DNA of 64,000 bases from Crossaster papposus (taxonomy: Eukaryota > Echinodermata > Asteroidea > Velatida > Solasteridae). Made by a program: the position numbers and the translations under genes. The notes under the pieces were generated by a model. The model saw only the letters and a list, made by a program, of their open reading frames with translations, searched no databases and was not told the DNA's origin. The stretch lies in the NCBI GenBank assembly GCA_037893245.1, contig JBAIAA010000251.1:1054001-1118000 (forward strand), written 5' to 3'. This document shows positions 1 through 10,551 of this stretch, in pieces (within the stretch, counting starts at the first letter, position 1; every line of letters starts with the position of its first letter).

Positions 1-455
1 GTAGTCACTGACCGCACACTTATAAGAATGATTCAACACCTTAGTTATTAGCGTGTATAGAAGATGTGCCCTATGTTTACATTTGTATTCAAATGTGCCC
101 AGCAGTATGCGCACGCATCATGTTTTACTTAAATTTGGTTAATATATGACATAAGAGGTCACATAATACAAAGGCAACACTGTTAACAAAATATCTGTTA
201 ATTAACAGTACATTCTATTGTCAATTGGCATTACAGAAGTTACTGCTTTTGAACAGTACATTCTACTGTTGTTTTTATCTCTGTTTATTAACAGCGAGTC
301 TACTGTATTGGGTACTGTACACCTACAGGTATTCCCCTGTTTTGTAACAGTGGTTAACCTGTTGTTGTTTTGTCCAAAAACAAACGCTCCTATTACTACA
401 CGTATACAAATATATAGTACAAATGCTACGAATACGCATAGGAGAATACACGAGA

Positions 456-529
456 AAGTGTGGATTCGTAATTACGAATTCACGAGGCGCAAAGCGCCTA
501 GTGAATTCGTAAATTACGAATACACACTT
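456..529. repeat. Long near-perfect hairpin
   Basis: A 28-nt arm at 456-483 pairs with 501-529, with one mismatch and one single-base bulge. The loop holds its own small palindrome (AGGCGC AAA GCGCCT). Related sequence with GATTCGTAGATACGAATCCACACTT-like half-sites recurs at about 2055-2165. A 128-codon open frame crosses this hairpin, but it shows no recognisable domain and I do not call it a gene. Confidence 0.6.
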
Positions 530-646
530 ACAAGTATATTCTCTGACTTAAACCATTGCATCAAAAGAAGTATTGTTATTAACTACCCAGTTGAGTGGAG
601 ATGAAAAGGCATGCATGTATGGTGGCCATAGAAGTAATTTACATAA

Positions 647-1966
647 GGCCAAATAACAAAAAAAATATGTTTAGCGTCACCACCCGCTTCTTTTTTAGAG
701 GCCGCCTCCTTTTTTGTTTTTAATTGTTTTTAAAAATTAAAAATAATAAATGTTAGTATCTTAACAAAATGATAATAATAATAAGAAGAAGAACTACGTC
801 TGTTCAAGAAACATAACATAGGGCTTTTTCGCATGTTTTTTCCGTACAAAACATTAAAAAATTTTTTAAAAAGATTGAAAGTAATCAAAACGAATTGAGG
901 ATATTTAAACAGATTAAAGATAATTTAAAGTGATTAAAACGATAAATTTACAATTTTTTAACTTTTGGTGTACTACCTAACCAACCCAATACAAAATAGT
1001 TTTTATTTTAGCATGTCCCGTTGCTGAGATATAGCTTCAAGATCCTAAAACGTAATAAATCACATCAAACGTATTAAATCACATGGTGACGTCATAATTG
1101 TTTTCTCCCCGTCAAATTGTTTCTAGCATGAAGCTATATATACATCAATTATACAGTAATTTCACCAAACTTCGCCACACACATCAACTAAATTTTAATT
1201 TTGAACCTGCCGCCAGAGGGCGCTATAACATGTTATGACGTCGCCGGTATTTTTTTTTTAAAAGTACACTAACCAGACACTATTAAACCGTTTAAAGTAA
1301 TTTCTTATCATTTTGCACTTTCAAATTATAAGGCACTTTCGGTTTGGACCGGAAGTAAGGGTCATATGATTTTACGCACACGAAATAAAATGAAGATCCT
1401 GGATTATCCTATCAATTGCCACAAACTTCAAGTCCCGGGCTTTTGCGGGTGTTGACGTCATCATGTCTGTCTGCTAGGCACGAGCTCACTATAGGGTCTT
1501 CACTTGGGTAAAGTTTTGTTTGGATACGACTTTGTTTTCTATGTACAAAGTCTATGTCATTTTGGTCCCAAAAGGAAAAGAAAAAGAAGAAGTAAAACAA
1601 ATCAAAACAAAAACAAAGGATTTTTCGCAAAATTGCGAAAAAGCTAATTAAAAAAGATAATACAATTTTAAGATCGTATTTTAGACTTTAGCATCACTGT
1701 GTACATGCTGTCAAATTATATTTTTTTCTAATGGGAAGGCTAGGGTGTGACGTGTTTGGTGCATACATGATCGACCCACATGATTTTATATTTTTAATTG
1801 TGGGCGAGACATGTTTTAATTTCAAATAGAAAGATAGGGCGTGACATGTTCACTACATGACCCGCATTAGAATGTGTCGAGCGGCCATTAAAACAACCAA
1901 AATGGGCCTCCTCTTTCCTCCTAAAAAAAAGGCATGACGCTAAACATGTTTGTTTTTTATTTGGCC
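647..1966. mobile_element. Non-autonomous TIR element with TAA target duplication (PIF/Harbinger-like)
   Basis: Terminal inverted repeats start GGCCAAATAA at 647 and end TTATTTGGCC at 1966. They stay recognisable for about 33 bp, including ATGTTTAGCGTCA, and more weakly for 60-70 bp. The element is flanked by TAA at 644-646 and 1967-1969. A 3-bp TWA duplication is typical of PIF/Harbinger elements. No transposase is visible inside, so this looks like a 1.3-kb deletion derivative or MITE. Confidence 0.6.
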
Positions 1967-1969
1967 TAA

Positions 1970-2379
1970 AGGAAGGTTCTCGAGGCTCTTACGTAATCAA
2001 GCTCTATATTAGGGTTTAGGAAATGAATAACCATGAATTCGTAATTGTTAACAATGTAGGCAAGATAAAAACCGTTCCGAATCCACACTTTACTAAAGAT
2101 TCGTAGATACGACTCCGCACTTATTGTCCAAAGCGTTGATTCGTAGATACGAATCCACACTTTTAACAATAGCGTGACGTCATAGAAATGGTTTAAGGAA
2201 AAATATATAACTTGTTTCCCAAACAAATTGAATCTGAGAAGCCTTACTGCAGTGACGTTTCTCAGATTGTGTATTTCAATGCAGTTTATTCTTCCTGCGT
2301 AGACATAACCGCTCCAAATTTTTTGTAATATCTCAAAATCGCCACCACCATTTGAAATGAAATTTTTAGAGGTTAGTTT

Positions 2380-2412
<33 letters not shown>

Positions 2413-3573
2413 ACTGTATAGGATTGAAACAGACAGTGGGTTCCAATTACCAAACATATACGATCCCTGTAAGTGTGAGGCTGCTTGAAGATTTAAACCA
2501 AAAATACTTAATATTTGAAGTCGGAGGGCCCACAGCATTTAGGTCTAAAAAGCAAAAACAAAAGTACCAAATCAATCGCATGTTGTCATGGTGATATCGT
2601 TTCCTAGGCAACTGCGGCGACCACGCGTCAATCGACAGCGACCCCCCGCCCTCTTTTCACCGATACCCCCACGCTGAATAAACACAAGCCACGAACAGTT
2701 AATTTAGTGTGTTGACTCTACATCTAAGTTGCATTTTAATGTATGTTCTCTCCCATTTTATTAGAGACAATAATTGGTACCAGTTTGTTTCAAAAGATTA
2801 GATCTAGACCGTAGCTTTGTTTCCAAGGTTAAAGGGATACTATGTCCTGAAGCACCCAATTGGGCTACAAAACGCATTTTGAACGAAATAATGTTAACCA
2901 GAAAAAGCATTTAGAATACATTTAGAATACAATATTTGTATCCAACCCGATTAATTAATAACATCGCTCTCTAGTCTACAAGGTTAGCTAAACATGAAGC
3001 GTTTTCTTCAGAATACATGTGTATTATTAAAGACATCCTTGTAAGGCTGTGGTCTGCGATCGCTACGTCAAGACCAGGTAGTCTGGTTAATGAATGATCC
3101 TTTAACATCCCCACTGCACGGGCAGGAAACCATGTCTCGCTTGATCGCCCATGCAGATATTTACTTCGGCGTGGCTAATAACACTGAAACCCACAGTGCC
3201 CGTGAACAAAATTGTTAATTGGTGGGAACGGCCACCAGCCTATTCTTAGACTTTGAGTTTCACGCTTTATTAAACAAAATAATGTATTACATGTACGCGC
3301 ATAAACTAGAGTGTGGAATCGACATTATAAGTGTGCGGTCAATGACTACTCGTAACAAGTCGAAAGTCAAAACATAGAACTAATAGCCTAAATTCAACAC
3401 TCGATGCGTTTAATTCACCAGTTTAATGGTTCAAATCCCATCTTTTAAAGAGAAGTCACTGGCATGACCGCACACTTATAACGGCCTTCCGTGCGTATGC
3501 ACCTTATCTCATCCACGTGATCACACGGCACCACTTCTCTATAGATTACGCACTTCTACACTACCTGATATTA
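1970..3573. other. Intergenic, no gene recognised
   Basis: This stretch holds a (TA)n microsatellite (about 2386-2412) and two GATTCGTAGATACGA half-sites (about 2097-2165) related to the hairpin at 456-529. A stop-free 190-codon frame on the minus strand runs through the TA repeat. Its low complexity, no visible domain and overlap with repeats argue against a gene. Confidence 0.4.
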
Positions 3574-3922
3574 AAGGTATGATACGCCATTGGTAATTGT
3601 TTGAATTATCATGAATGGGTGGATTGGGCGGGGGTGCATTTTATAGTAAATATTGTTTAACTGACCTATCCAAGGTTTTTACAATGATGGATGCTGAGAA
3701 AAGCAAGAAAAATGGTGTTTGTTTTCAACTAGCGTCGGGAAGTGGTTCTTATGTTGTTCTTGTGTTTGTTTTGCGATTGCCGTCCGATTACTGGATATCT
3801 AGCGCAATCGTTTTACTGGATGCCTAGAATCATTATTTACTTTCAAATTAGTAATATATTTCTTAATAATTCGGTAGTACAAATTGTCGATATCTGCAAA
3901 TGGTGTATTAATGGTGTATTAC
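3574..3922 (+). mobile_element. TA-flanked MITE family 1, copy A
   Basis: The left end AAGGTATGATACGCCATTGG follows a TA dinucleotide at 3572-3573. The interior matches the copies at 33098-33460, 41498-41861 and 43661-44024. Shared landmarks are a tract reading AATTATCATGAAT, a stretch near GGATATCTAGCGCAATC, and an end reading GCAAATGGTGTAT. The right terminus is degraded. The full copies are about 363 bp with TIR AAGGTAGGATACACCATTTG. Confidence 0.65.
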
Positions 3923-4463
3923 AAACTGGTATTATTCTGTACAAATACACTAATAACCTTAATTTGTTCCCAATTTCTTCTCTTCTTATTTCACTTCTGT
4001 CCGCGATGCTCACCATAGTATCACATGATCACATGATATCACGCAATAATCTATATGTTCCATTCACCCGCACATTTTAGGTCAATTTTATAAACCATCT
4101 TTTGTCTCATTTTCTTGCAGTTGTTCATTTAAATATGGCATCTCAAATCATGCTTCCATCTTAACTAATATTTAAATATTGTTTCTATATCTGCACCTAG
4201 ATGGAAACAAAAATGTTCTTGAAATAGAACATTTGAAATATTCATATAAAGACGAGAATTACGTTTATGACTATAATTATGGTGGGCTTATCGTTCTTAC
4301 TGCCAGCTGAGAAGCTGAATGCGAAGGACGCGGATACGACGTGGTCGAGTCGTTGGCATGTAGACAGTCGCCATGGTCCAGGATGGTCCAGGATGGTCCA
4401 AGACGGGGACAGAGTCCGAGACCTGGAATTCAGAGTCCGAGACCAGACCAAGTCCTTACACTG

Positions 4464-5110
4464 CAAACAATATTTTCTTATAAGAAACATTTTCTTGATA
4501 TTTTCTTAGTATTTTCTTAATATTTTCTTGTTTCAAGATTTGTTTTAAGAAACTAAGAAAATATTTCTAGGACGTAAGAAAGATTTTCTTGATATGTACT
4601 TGCTGCATGGAAAACAAAAAAATAAATCAGACATGTTCTCATAACAAGAAAAACATTTTCTTATAAGAAAAATGTTCTTGATATTTTCTTAGTATTTTCT
4701 TAATATTTTCTAGTTTCAAGATTTGTGTAAGAAACTAAGAAAATAATTCTAGGACGTAAAAACGATTTTTTTAAATATGTATATATGCATAGAAAACAAG
4801 AAAATAAAGACATTTTCTCAAAAGAAGATTTTTTTTCTTATTTTTTTTATTCAGATACTTGTAAATATAAAAGCATGTAAATACGTGCATGAATTTCTTT
4901 CTCAATGACACCTATACATAATGTGTATGAGTTTAGTTACATTTTTTTAAAAGTTTGTAGCATAATATTTTGTTTCTCAAAAGAAAAAAATAATTCTTGT
5001 AATTTCTCAAACTAAGATAACTTTTCTAGGACGTAAGACAATTCTCTTGACAATGTACTGGCTGCATTAACAACTAAAAACTAAATCATAAATTTTCTCA
5101 AACCAAGATT
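4464..5110. repeat. TTTTCTT-rich tandem repeat, unit about 182 bp
   Basis: Two units start with ATTTTCTTATAAGAA near 4472 and 4655. Each contains GATATTTTCTTAGTATTTTC and then CTAGGACGTAA followed by a GCAT...GAAAAC block. A third, more diverged unit is traceable around 4970-5110 through TTTCTAGGACGTAAGACA and CTGGCTGCAT. The strand asymmetry (pyrimidine-rich on plus) is strong. No coding potential is seen. Confidence 0.6.
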
Positions 5111-5582
5111 TTGTTCTTAATTGGGCGAATGATTGGCAACACTGGTGCGCATTTGTGGGATGATTGCAGGCAGGACATTCCCCCACACCCTCGGTCGAAT
5201 TGTTATTTCCCTGTAAAAATTATAACACCAGTTATTGGCTATACCGTTTATTTTTATTTTTTCCCCGTAAGTTTCCTAAACCAGTTCTATAACACGTGTT
5301 CTTATTCCTCTATGGGAGACCCCAGCAACCGTAACTAATTACGCAAAGTGGTTCGCCCTATAGTGGACAGCCCGGATTTTTGGATTAATGCACCCTCAGC
5401 CTACATAAGACAGCCCGACGCAATGTGGTTAAATTGGTAATCTGATTTCTTAACTTGACATCCCCTATATCCATCAGACATCATGCAAACAGATCCAACA
5501 GAAACTTTATAATTTCAGGTACGGCGGTATCTCACCCTTACATGTACATGATAAACCATGGAGGAATTCCACCATGGATAAA
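5111..5582. other. Intergenic, no gene recognised
   Basis: No coding signal beyond short frames. A near-palindrome, CCATGGAGGAATTCCACCATGG with its centre on GAATTC, lies at about 5555-5576, just beyond the 3' limit of the minus-strand relic that follows. Confidence 0.3.
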
Positions 5583-7284
5583 CTAAGCATCCTCAGTGAA
5601 TTCTATCAAATCATCAAGGTCAAATTCAATGGGAATGTAAGAAACTGTATTAATAGTGATCATATCATAGCACGTGTGGTCCACCAATTCAGATTGACAA
5701 CAAAACTCATAGCCCTGGGCAAGCATTGGTTTCTCAACAACATAGGCTTGGAGAGTATCCTCAAAGTACAGAGTCTCTAGGATTTCCAATTCAAAAAACA
5801 CCGCCGATGAGTTAACAATATAGATTTGTTTCAACAAACCAAATTTTGGACGTCCACTGTTTGTGCCAACAATAAGATAACTACGCTCAGCAATGTATTC
5901 TGTGCCAAAAACTGATATGCGCTGCACACTAAAAGCAGAGAACCCTACTGCTAATACTTCCATGTTATAGCTATTTGCTCTTATTTGTCCTTTAAGATGA
6001 TTTAAACCAGCATTTGATAGCATTCTCTGTGGTCCGAGACGTAAATCTTTTGAAAACAGAGGGTGCTGCCGTGAATTATAATGTTTTAGACATTCAAGTT
6101 TCTGGTATTGCGTTGCAAGTGACTTAGCAATGTTATGGAAGTTCTGTTTTGTGGCCAATCTTTTGAAGGACTGATGTTAAGCTTCCCATCGCATCGTCGA
6201 GTATCTTATAGGGGGTCCAAATTGTTTAATTATCTGTGGAAAATGAACAAGATAATCTTGCTTGGGAATTAGCCGGACATCAGGGAACAAAGTCTTGAAA
6301 TTTGATAAATGTTCACTTATCCAATCCTTAAGTAGGCAGAGCGTTGCAAGGGAAATGACAGGGGACATCAGTATGTGAAATATTTTCAGTAACTGCAAAA
6401 GAAATGAATAATACATGTTGTCTGTTGGCACTAAACCAGTGAGAAGAAATGACATGATTTTTGCTAAAACTGCCATTTGGCTAGTACTTTGCTTAATCCT
6501 TGAATCATCCGAGTTTAAAACAACAGGTGGGATTTCACCAGGTTTGTCTTTTTTATCAAAATAACTGTACTCAAAATGTCGTATCTTCCTATTAAACCGA
6601 TCCAGGTCAAGGATTCTCTCAGAAACCATGTGTTGTAGCACAAGTTTGAACTCGTGTTGAAGGACACCTTCGTTAAGGACATGCATGATATCTTGAGGCA
6701 ACATTGTGGTCACATCAAAACCATGAACATTGTTGAGTGCACTTCTCCTATTAACACCAAATGTTGTTTTCAAATGATTCTTCATGTACTCTGTCGCGGC
6801 AGTTTCAATTTCTTGGCAATATTGTGTGCGAGTTAGTAGATTGCGTGGTATAAATCGATCATAGGTCAAATACTGCTGCATGTCATCTGGAGAACATTCA
6901 CAATGACGACATTTTGAGTAAGCTCTTCCTACTCCTTCCTTGAAACATCCAAGTGAATGACTGTCCGGGATATCCGCCAGTGCTGCCAGCAGGCAACACC
7001 TTAAGTTAATTTTCACTTCACTGGAGATTTCCATCAGGTAGACTGTTCATGTCCACACAAAAAGGCTATAAAATGGCATCAATCCCATAGCGCATAATGT
7101 TTGCATACGATGCAACTGCCACCAACCGCATTGAATCTAATTTCGACCTGTAACGTATGTCTAAATTTCCAAAGGAAAAGTATATAATCCCGAGCTTATG
7201 CAATGATGCCTTTGATCCAATTGGATTGCACACATCAATCTCATCGTAGTATAGAAGAATCGGGATAGTAGGTTAAATTCCTTG
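5583..7284 (-). pseudogene. C-terminal block of a zinc-finger/transposase-like gene (decayed)
   Basis: Reading from 7284 downward, three frames together give one protein-like block. The first part (about 7284-7090) includes DEIDVCNPIGSKA and LHKLGIIYFSFGNL. The second (7034-6177) includes LADIPDSHSLGCFKEGVG, a CRHC pair, LPQDIMHVLNEGVL and FGPPIRYSTMRWEA. The third (6176-5583) continues in the same frame after an in-frame TAA at 6177-6179. I recognise this as a family of uncharacterised, probably transposon-derived animal proteins that combine an N-terminal C2H2 finger with this domain. The final part recalls the DUF4218-like region of CACTA-type transposons, but that link is tentative. At least one nonsense codon and one frameshift (between about 7090 and 7034) make it non-functional as it stands. 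Confidence 0.6.
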
Positions 7285-7329
7285 GCCAAGCACCTGGTGA
7301 TTTCCATAAACTCTCCCACAACAAAAATC

Positions 7330-7748
7330 AACGAGAAAATCTCTGTGGTGACACTGCTTGTTACTAAAAACCATTTCACGAATTCATTTTTTATCCAGTC
7401 TTTGATATTGTCAATGATGGGTATGTACAAAAAAGAGTCATCAACAGATTGGATGAAACGTTTTTGACATTTTCTTTTTTGCATCCATCTTTCCCCAAGA
7501 ATAACTTCCCTTGGTTTGATGTAGCTTGTGCTCCTGATGTACTTGCCCTGCATGTACGCGGAATTAATGCCGGCAAACGGGTCTTCCCTTTCTGTCTGAA
7601 GATCTAGCAGTGTTCGACGAGTAACCTCCATTGTGTTGTCTGCACCATTTAATTCGTGATGGAACCGTTCCAAGAGTTTGTTTGAAAATTCAGCCACAGC
7701 ATGGTCCATCATAATTCGCGACCCATCCATTATGTCATCAACTGCTGC
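7330..7748 (-). pseudogene. Central exon of the same zinc-finger/transposase-like gene
   Basis: On the minus strand a pyrimidine tract ending TTTTTTTTCAG (CAG at 7751-7749) precedes an open block starting at 7748. This is a credible splice acceptor. The block includes FAGINSAYMQGKYI, EVILGERWMQKR and LYIPIIDNIKDWI, the segments expected just before the DEIDVCNP block. The downstream boundary is uncertain (about 7330), with GTAAC as a possible donor. It lies between the zinc-finger exon at 8604-8990 and the C-terminal block, in the right order for a spliced gene. Confidence 0.5.
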
Positions 7749-7751
7749 CTG

Positions 7752-8603
7752 AAAAAAAAGAAAGCAATGAGTTTTGTATTTGTGTATGTTCGATCGCCAA
7801 CCATAAGGGGCCACTCTAGGTGATGGCCAAAGGGAGGAAGAAATAGACAAAAAATAAAATCATAAAGTAGAATTTTATTTATTGAATTTGATGAGTTAAA
7901 AACATGTGCAACTTGTTCATTCACCAGCAACCATAATTACGCTCTCTTGGCAAACTATACTCGACAAAACAGCAGTTAAAGTTGTCATGAAGCTTAGTTA
8001 CAACCCACAGTGCACCGTTTTGATTAGACTAAAGAACTGATTATATTTACCTGCGTCAAAGTGTTCCTGCTTCCTGGCTTTGATTCCTAGTATAAAAAGA
8101 GCAGCTTGGGTTGTCATGTGTGGAATTACCTGTCCTTGTTCTGGCATAACCTGCAAGAAAAAGAAAAAGAACCCAAATAATTCAACAATTTAAATTATAT
8201 CTATATTGTTTAAACAGCTATTTTTACCATTAGACGCGCTTGGATGATATTGGCCCATTTGTCATGCCTGGGTTTCGATTGGCCCCGACATATATAGACT
8301 GGGCTTCACAATATGAATATTTGGGACCTTCGCTCAAAACTTACTTACAGAAGTCAGAACATGGAACGTGCAATAATATAGCTCTATGAACACTTTTTTT
8401 TAAGCGTTGAAAGGTCTGCCTGTGCAAACAAGCATTTGTATTTGTTAGAGTACATTCCTTCAAAATACGTTAAAAAAAGGAAATATTTATACTAAACTGC
8501 CAGAATATATTCTGATCCAATGTTACTGTCTTTGAATTGGAAAAGTGTATTAATATTATAAATAACTGATCATCATCACCGTTGTCCTCAACACCAACTA
8601 GGC
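7752..8603 (-). other. Probable intron of the zinc-finger/transposase-like relic
   Basis: No coding block is recognisable here on either strand. The interval lies between two exon-like blocks and ends at a convincing acceptor at 7749-7751. It contains A/T-rich filler and no clear repeat. Confidence 0.35.
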
Positions 8604-8990
8604 CTATCGGTTCTTCATGGTCAAGCCTTGGCCAATGTCATCATCTTCAATGCCTTCAGCTGCATTCATGTCAATGACATTGTCATCATCATCATGATCA
8701 TCATCATGTGCGTGTCCATGTTCTGGCGCTTCTTGACGTTGGACCGTGGCAGGGGTATGTGGCAATAATATTGGGAATGTTTTATTTGCATCTGGTAGGA
8801 CGGCATCATAAAGTTCACTGTGCCTTGCCCGTACATGCTTGTAGAAAGAATGAAACTTAGAATAGTGCGCTGGACACCCATTAATGCCACACACAACTCT
8901 GAAGGAGGGGTCATTTCCATGGTTCACGTTAATATGACTAAGCAGCAAACGAAGAGTCAATGAAACGAACACAAGTAGTAGGGAATGTGC
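8604..8990 (-). pseudogene. C2H2 zinc-finger exon of the same relic
   Basis: The minus-strand open frame contains one classic C2H2 finger: C-x4-C in VCGINGCPAHY, then FHSFYKHVRARH as the H-x4-H half. An acidic, histidine-rich tail (HDDDHDDDD) follows and the frame stops at 8604. Such an N-terminal finger precedes the domain found at 5583-7748 in the related family. The open frame extends past 8990 only into the terminal repeat of the neighbouring Polinton, so those first residues are not native to the gene. The Polinton therefore sits at or inside its 5' end. Confidence 0.55.
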
Positions 8991-8998
8991 CGTATTTG

Positions 8999-9085
8999 GA
9001 CCAAATCTTAAAAACTCAATTTTGTCTGATATTTGAAACAAATCTTAAAACCTCAATTTGAACCAAATCTTAAAAACTCAATTTT
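8999..9085. repeat. Left terminal repeat cluster of the Polinton
   Basis: Three near-identical units with core CAAATCTTAAAAACTCAATT start at 8999, 9035 and 9060. The first continues into GTCTGATATT. The same core plus that extension occurs once, inverted, at 22888-22921, so this is terminal inverted repeat sequence. The multiplication at the left end only is unusual. Confidence 0.65.
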
Positions 9086-9139
9086 GCGAGAATCTTGCGA
9101 GCGCCCTCTATGGGTTAAAAAAACAACACAAGTTTTTGT

Positions 9140-9826
9140 TTAAAACGAATCTAAAGGTGGCGCCGACGCGTAAGGAGGAGGAGGTTGATCGAAATAATTT
9201 TTATTTATCTCGAAGCTGTAAGTTTTTTGATAAGACCTTTCTTTAGACACCAACTCTTCCACGCGTCTTTTTATCTCGGATTCCATATCACTCTCACCTT
9301 TCTTTTCTGACAGCAAGCTGCCGGACCTGATAGCCTCTTTCATATCGTTAAATTGCCTCAGTTCCTTTAACACCAAAGCGTACTCTTCGTGAGATATATC
9401 GCTGTCCTCTATAGCTTGAGAAATAAGATCTCTTACGCTGTTGAGCTTAGCCTCAGCCAAGACTCTAATCTCGTCGTGTTTTTTAGCTTTATGTCTAAAT
9501 CGTTTGCTAAAATATTTTAGCACGAACGCGGCGCAACCAAAACTCAAGGCTACTCCCTCTAATGCTATACCAACGGGTGACGTGATGACACCGCTTATAG
9601 CCGCGATTCCCAAACCTCCACAAACCACACCACTCATCTCGGCTAGCGTTTCCGTAGTAGACAATGTCGTAATTAACTTACCATATTTTTTACACAACGC
9701 GCTTCGCTGTTCTCGTTGCGTCAATATATCTTTTTGGACTTCTTCGATCTTTTGCAATCGAAACACCCTCGTATTAGCATTATCTTCGATGGTATTTTTT
9801 AGATCAGGATAAATACTAGTCGTCAT
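9140..9826 (-). CDS. Two-TM Polinton membrane protein with late-domain-like motifs
   Basis: 228 codons, intact. The N-terminus carries YPDL (residues 6-9). Next come a charged helical region with coiled-coil character (20-50), two adjacent glycine-rich hydrophobic segments (about 66-82 and 84-106), a basic stretch (KRFRHKAKKHDE) and a long helical region (about 115-200). The C-terminus ends DQPPPPYASAPPLDSF. Proteins with this 2-TM plus KKHDEIRVLAE-like helix occur widely in animal Polintons; their function is unknown to me. YPxL, PPxY and P(S/T)AP-like motifs are the known recruiters of ALIX, NEDD4-family ligases and TSG101 in retroviral budding, so a role in membrane or ESCRT interaction is a reasonable inference. 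It is the outermost gene of the element and transcribes toward the left end. A copy of its tail appears at the right end (22921-22959). Confidence 0.8.
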   Translation of the reverse strand: MTTSIYPDLKNTIEDNANTRVFRLQKIEEVQKDILTQREQRSALCKKYGKLITTLSTTETLAEMSGVVCGGLGIAAISGVITSPVGIALEGVALSFGCAAFVLKYFSKRFRHKAKKHDEIRVLAEAKLNSVRDLISQAIEDSDISHEEYALVLKELRQFNDMKEAIRSGSLLSEKKGESDMESEIKRRVEELVSKERSYQKTYSFEINKNYFDQPPPPYASAPPLDSF

Positions 9827-9839
9827 TTTACAAAAGTAA

Positions 9840-10537
9840 CTAAAATATTTCTACGTTAAAAATTATATCTTTGCCTTTATTATCGATTATCTCACCGAAA
9901 CTGTTTTTAACGAAAATGTGAGGCTGTTTATTTTGCCAGCTACCAACTCTTTTGAACACTTGTTATAGTTGATATAAATTGGTTCTTGAGGATTGTTTGA
10001 ACGAGCGGCATCACCGTATACGGGTATACTCTCTAACAGATTAGTTTGTTTTCCGCTAAAATAATTTGAATGCGTAGACAGTTCTTCACAATGTAAAAAG
10101 ACAGCGCTGTAAAGATTTAGGCTAAATTCCCCGTAATGATTACCACCATTAGGCCAACCCCTGGGTAAACCTAAAAGTTTAAGCAAATTACTCGATAGTT
10201 TTATGCGATTTTGTTCGGGAATGGATATATAAAACAGTTTATCGGATAAGAGCTCTATAGAGATATTGTGAAAAGATTGCATATATTCTTTAAAAGAATA
10301 AAGATTCCACCTATCTGGCAAAAAATCTTGTTTATCACGATCGACAATTTGAATATGATCGATATCACCCGTAAAACTCTGCCAAATTATCGACCCCTTT
10401 TTCTCGAGGTTATAAAAACCCAAGTCTAACACAAAGTTGTTTAACTTCATGTGACGGTCGCCTCTGACGTTATCTATAGGTCGCGATAGTTCAAAGGTCT
10501 GTTCGTTATCTATCATGACAAACATATGAGACTGCAT
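9840..10537 (-). pseudogene. Minor-capsid-like protein, paralogue 2 (C-terminal frameshift)
   Basis: An open frame runs from the ATG at 10537 to a stop at 9887. Homology to the neighbour at 10552-11259 continues in another frame to a TAG at 9840-9842. One base has probably been lost in the A-run at about 9905. The two proteins share MQSH-FVM, the PIDNV-GDR block, NLYS-VFLHCEELSTHSN, GKQTNLLE and an INSLTFSLK segment. They resemble a Polinton family with a capsid-associated beta-rich fold; a penton or minor capsid role is inference. The short intergenic sequence before the next gene, GTAACTAAAATATTT, is duplicated at both gene ends, which supports tandem duplication. Confidence 0.65.
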
Positions 10538-10551
10538 TTTTTAAAAAGTAA

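Larger units (their letters stand above)
1..3349. repeat. Inverted repeat pair bounding a 3.3-kb segment
   Basis: The first 25 bases of the window match the reverse complement of 3325-3349 at 24 of 25 positions (core GACCGCACACTTATAA). A third, same-orientation copy of the core lies at 3453-3481. The pair could be the ends of a composite TIR element of about 3.3 kb. The left copy touches the window edge, so the true terminus and any target duplication cannot be seen. Confidence 0.45.

Noticed and set aside
218..604. 128-codon frame near the left edge
   Set aside because: It crosses the hairpin at 456-529 and repeat sequence, and shows no domain.
1966..2538. 190-codon minus-strand frame
   Set aside because: It includes the (TA)n microsatellite (repeating Tyr-Ile) and half-site repeats; no domain.
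5555..5576. CCATGG/GAATTC-containing near-palindrome suggesting vector sequence
   Set aside because: The surrounding DNA is ordinary host sequence and no other vector feature is present.
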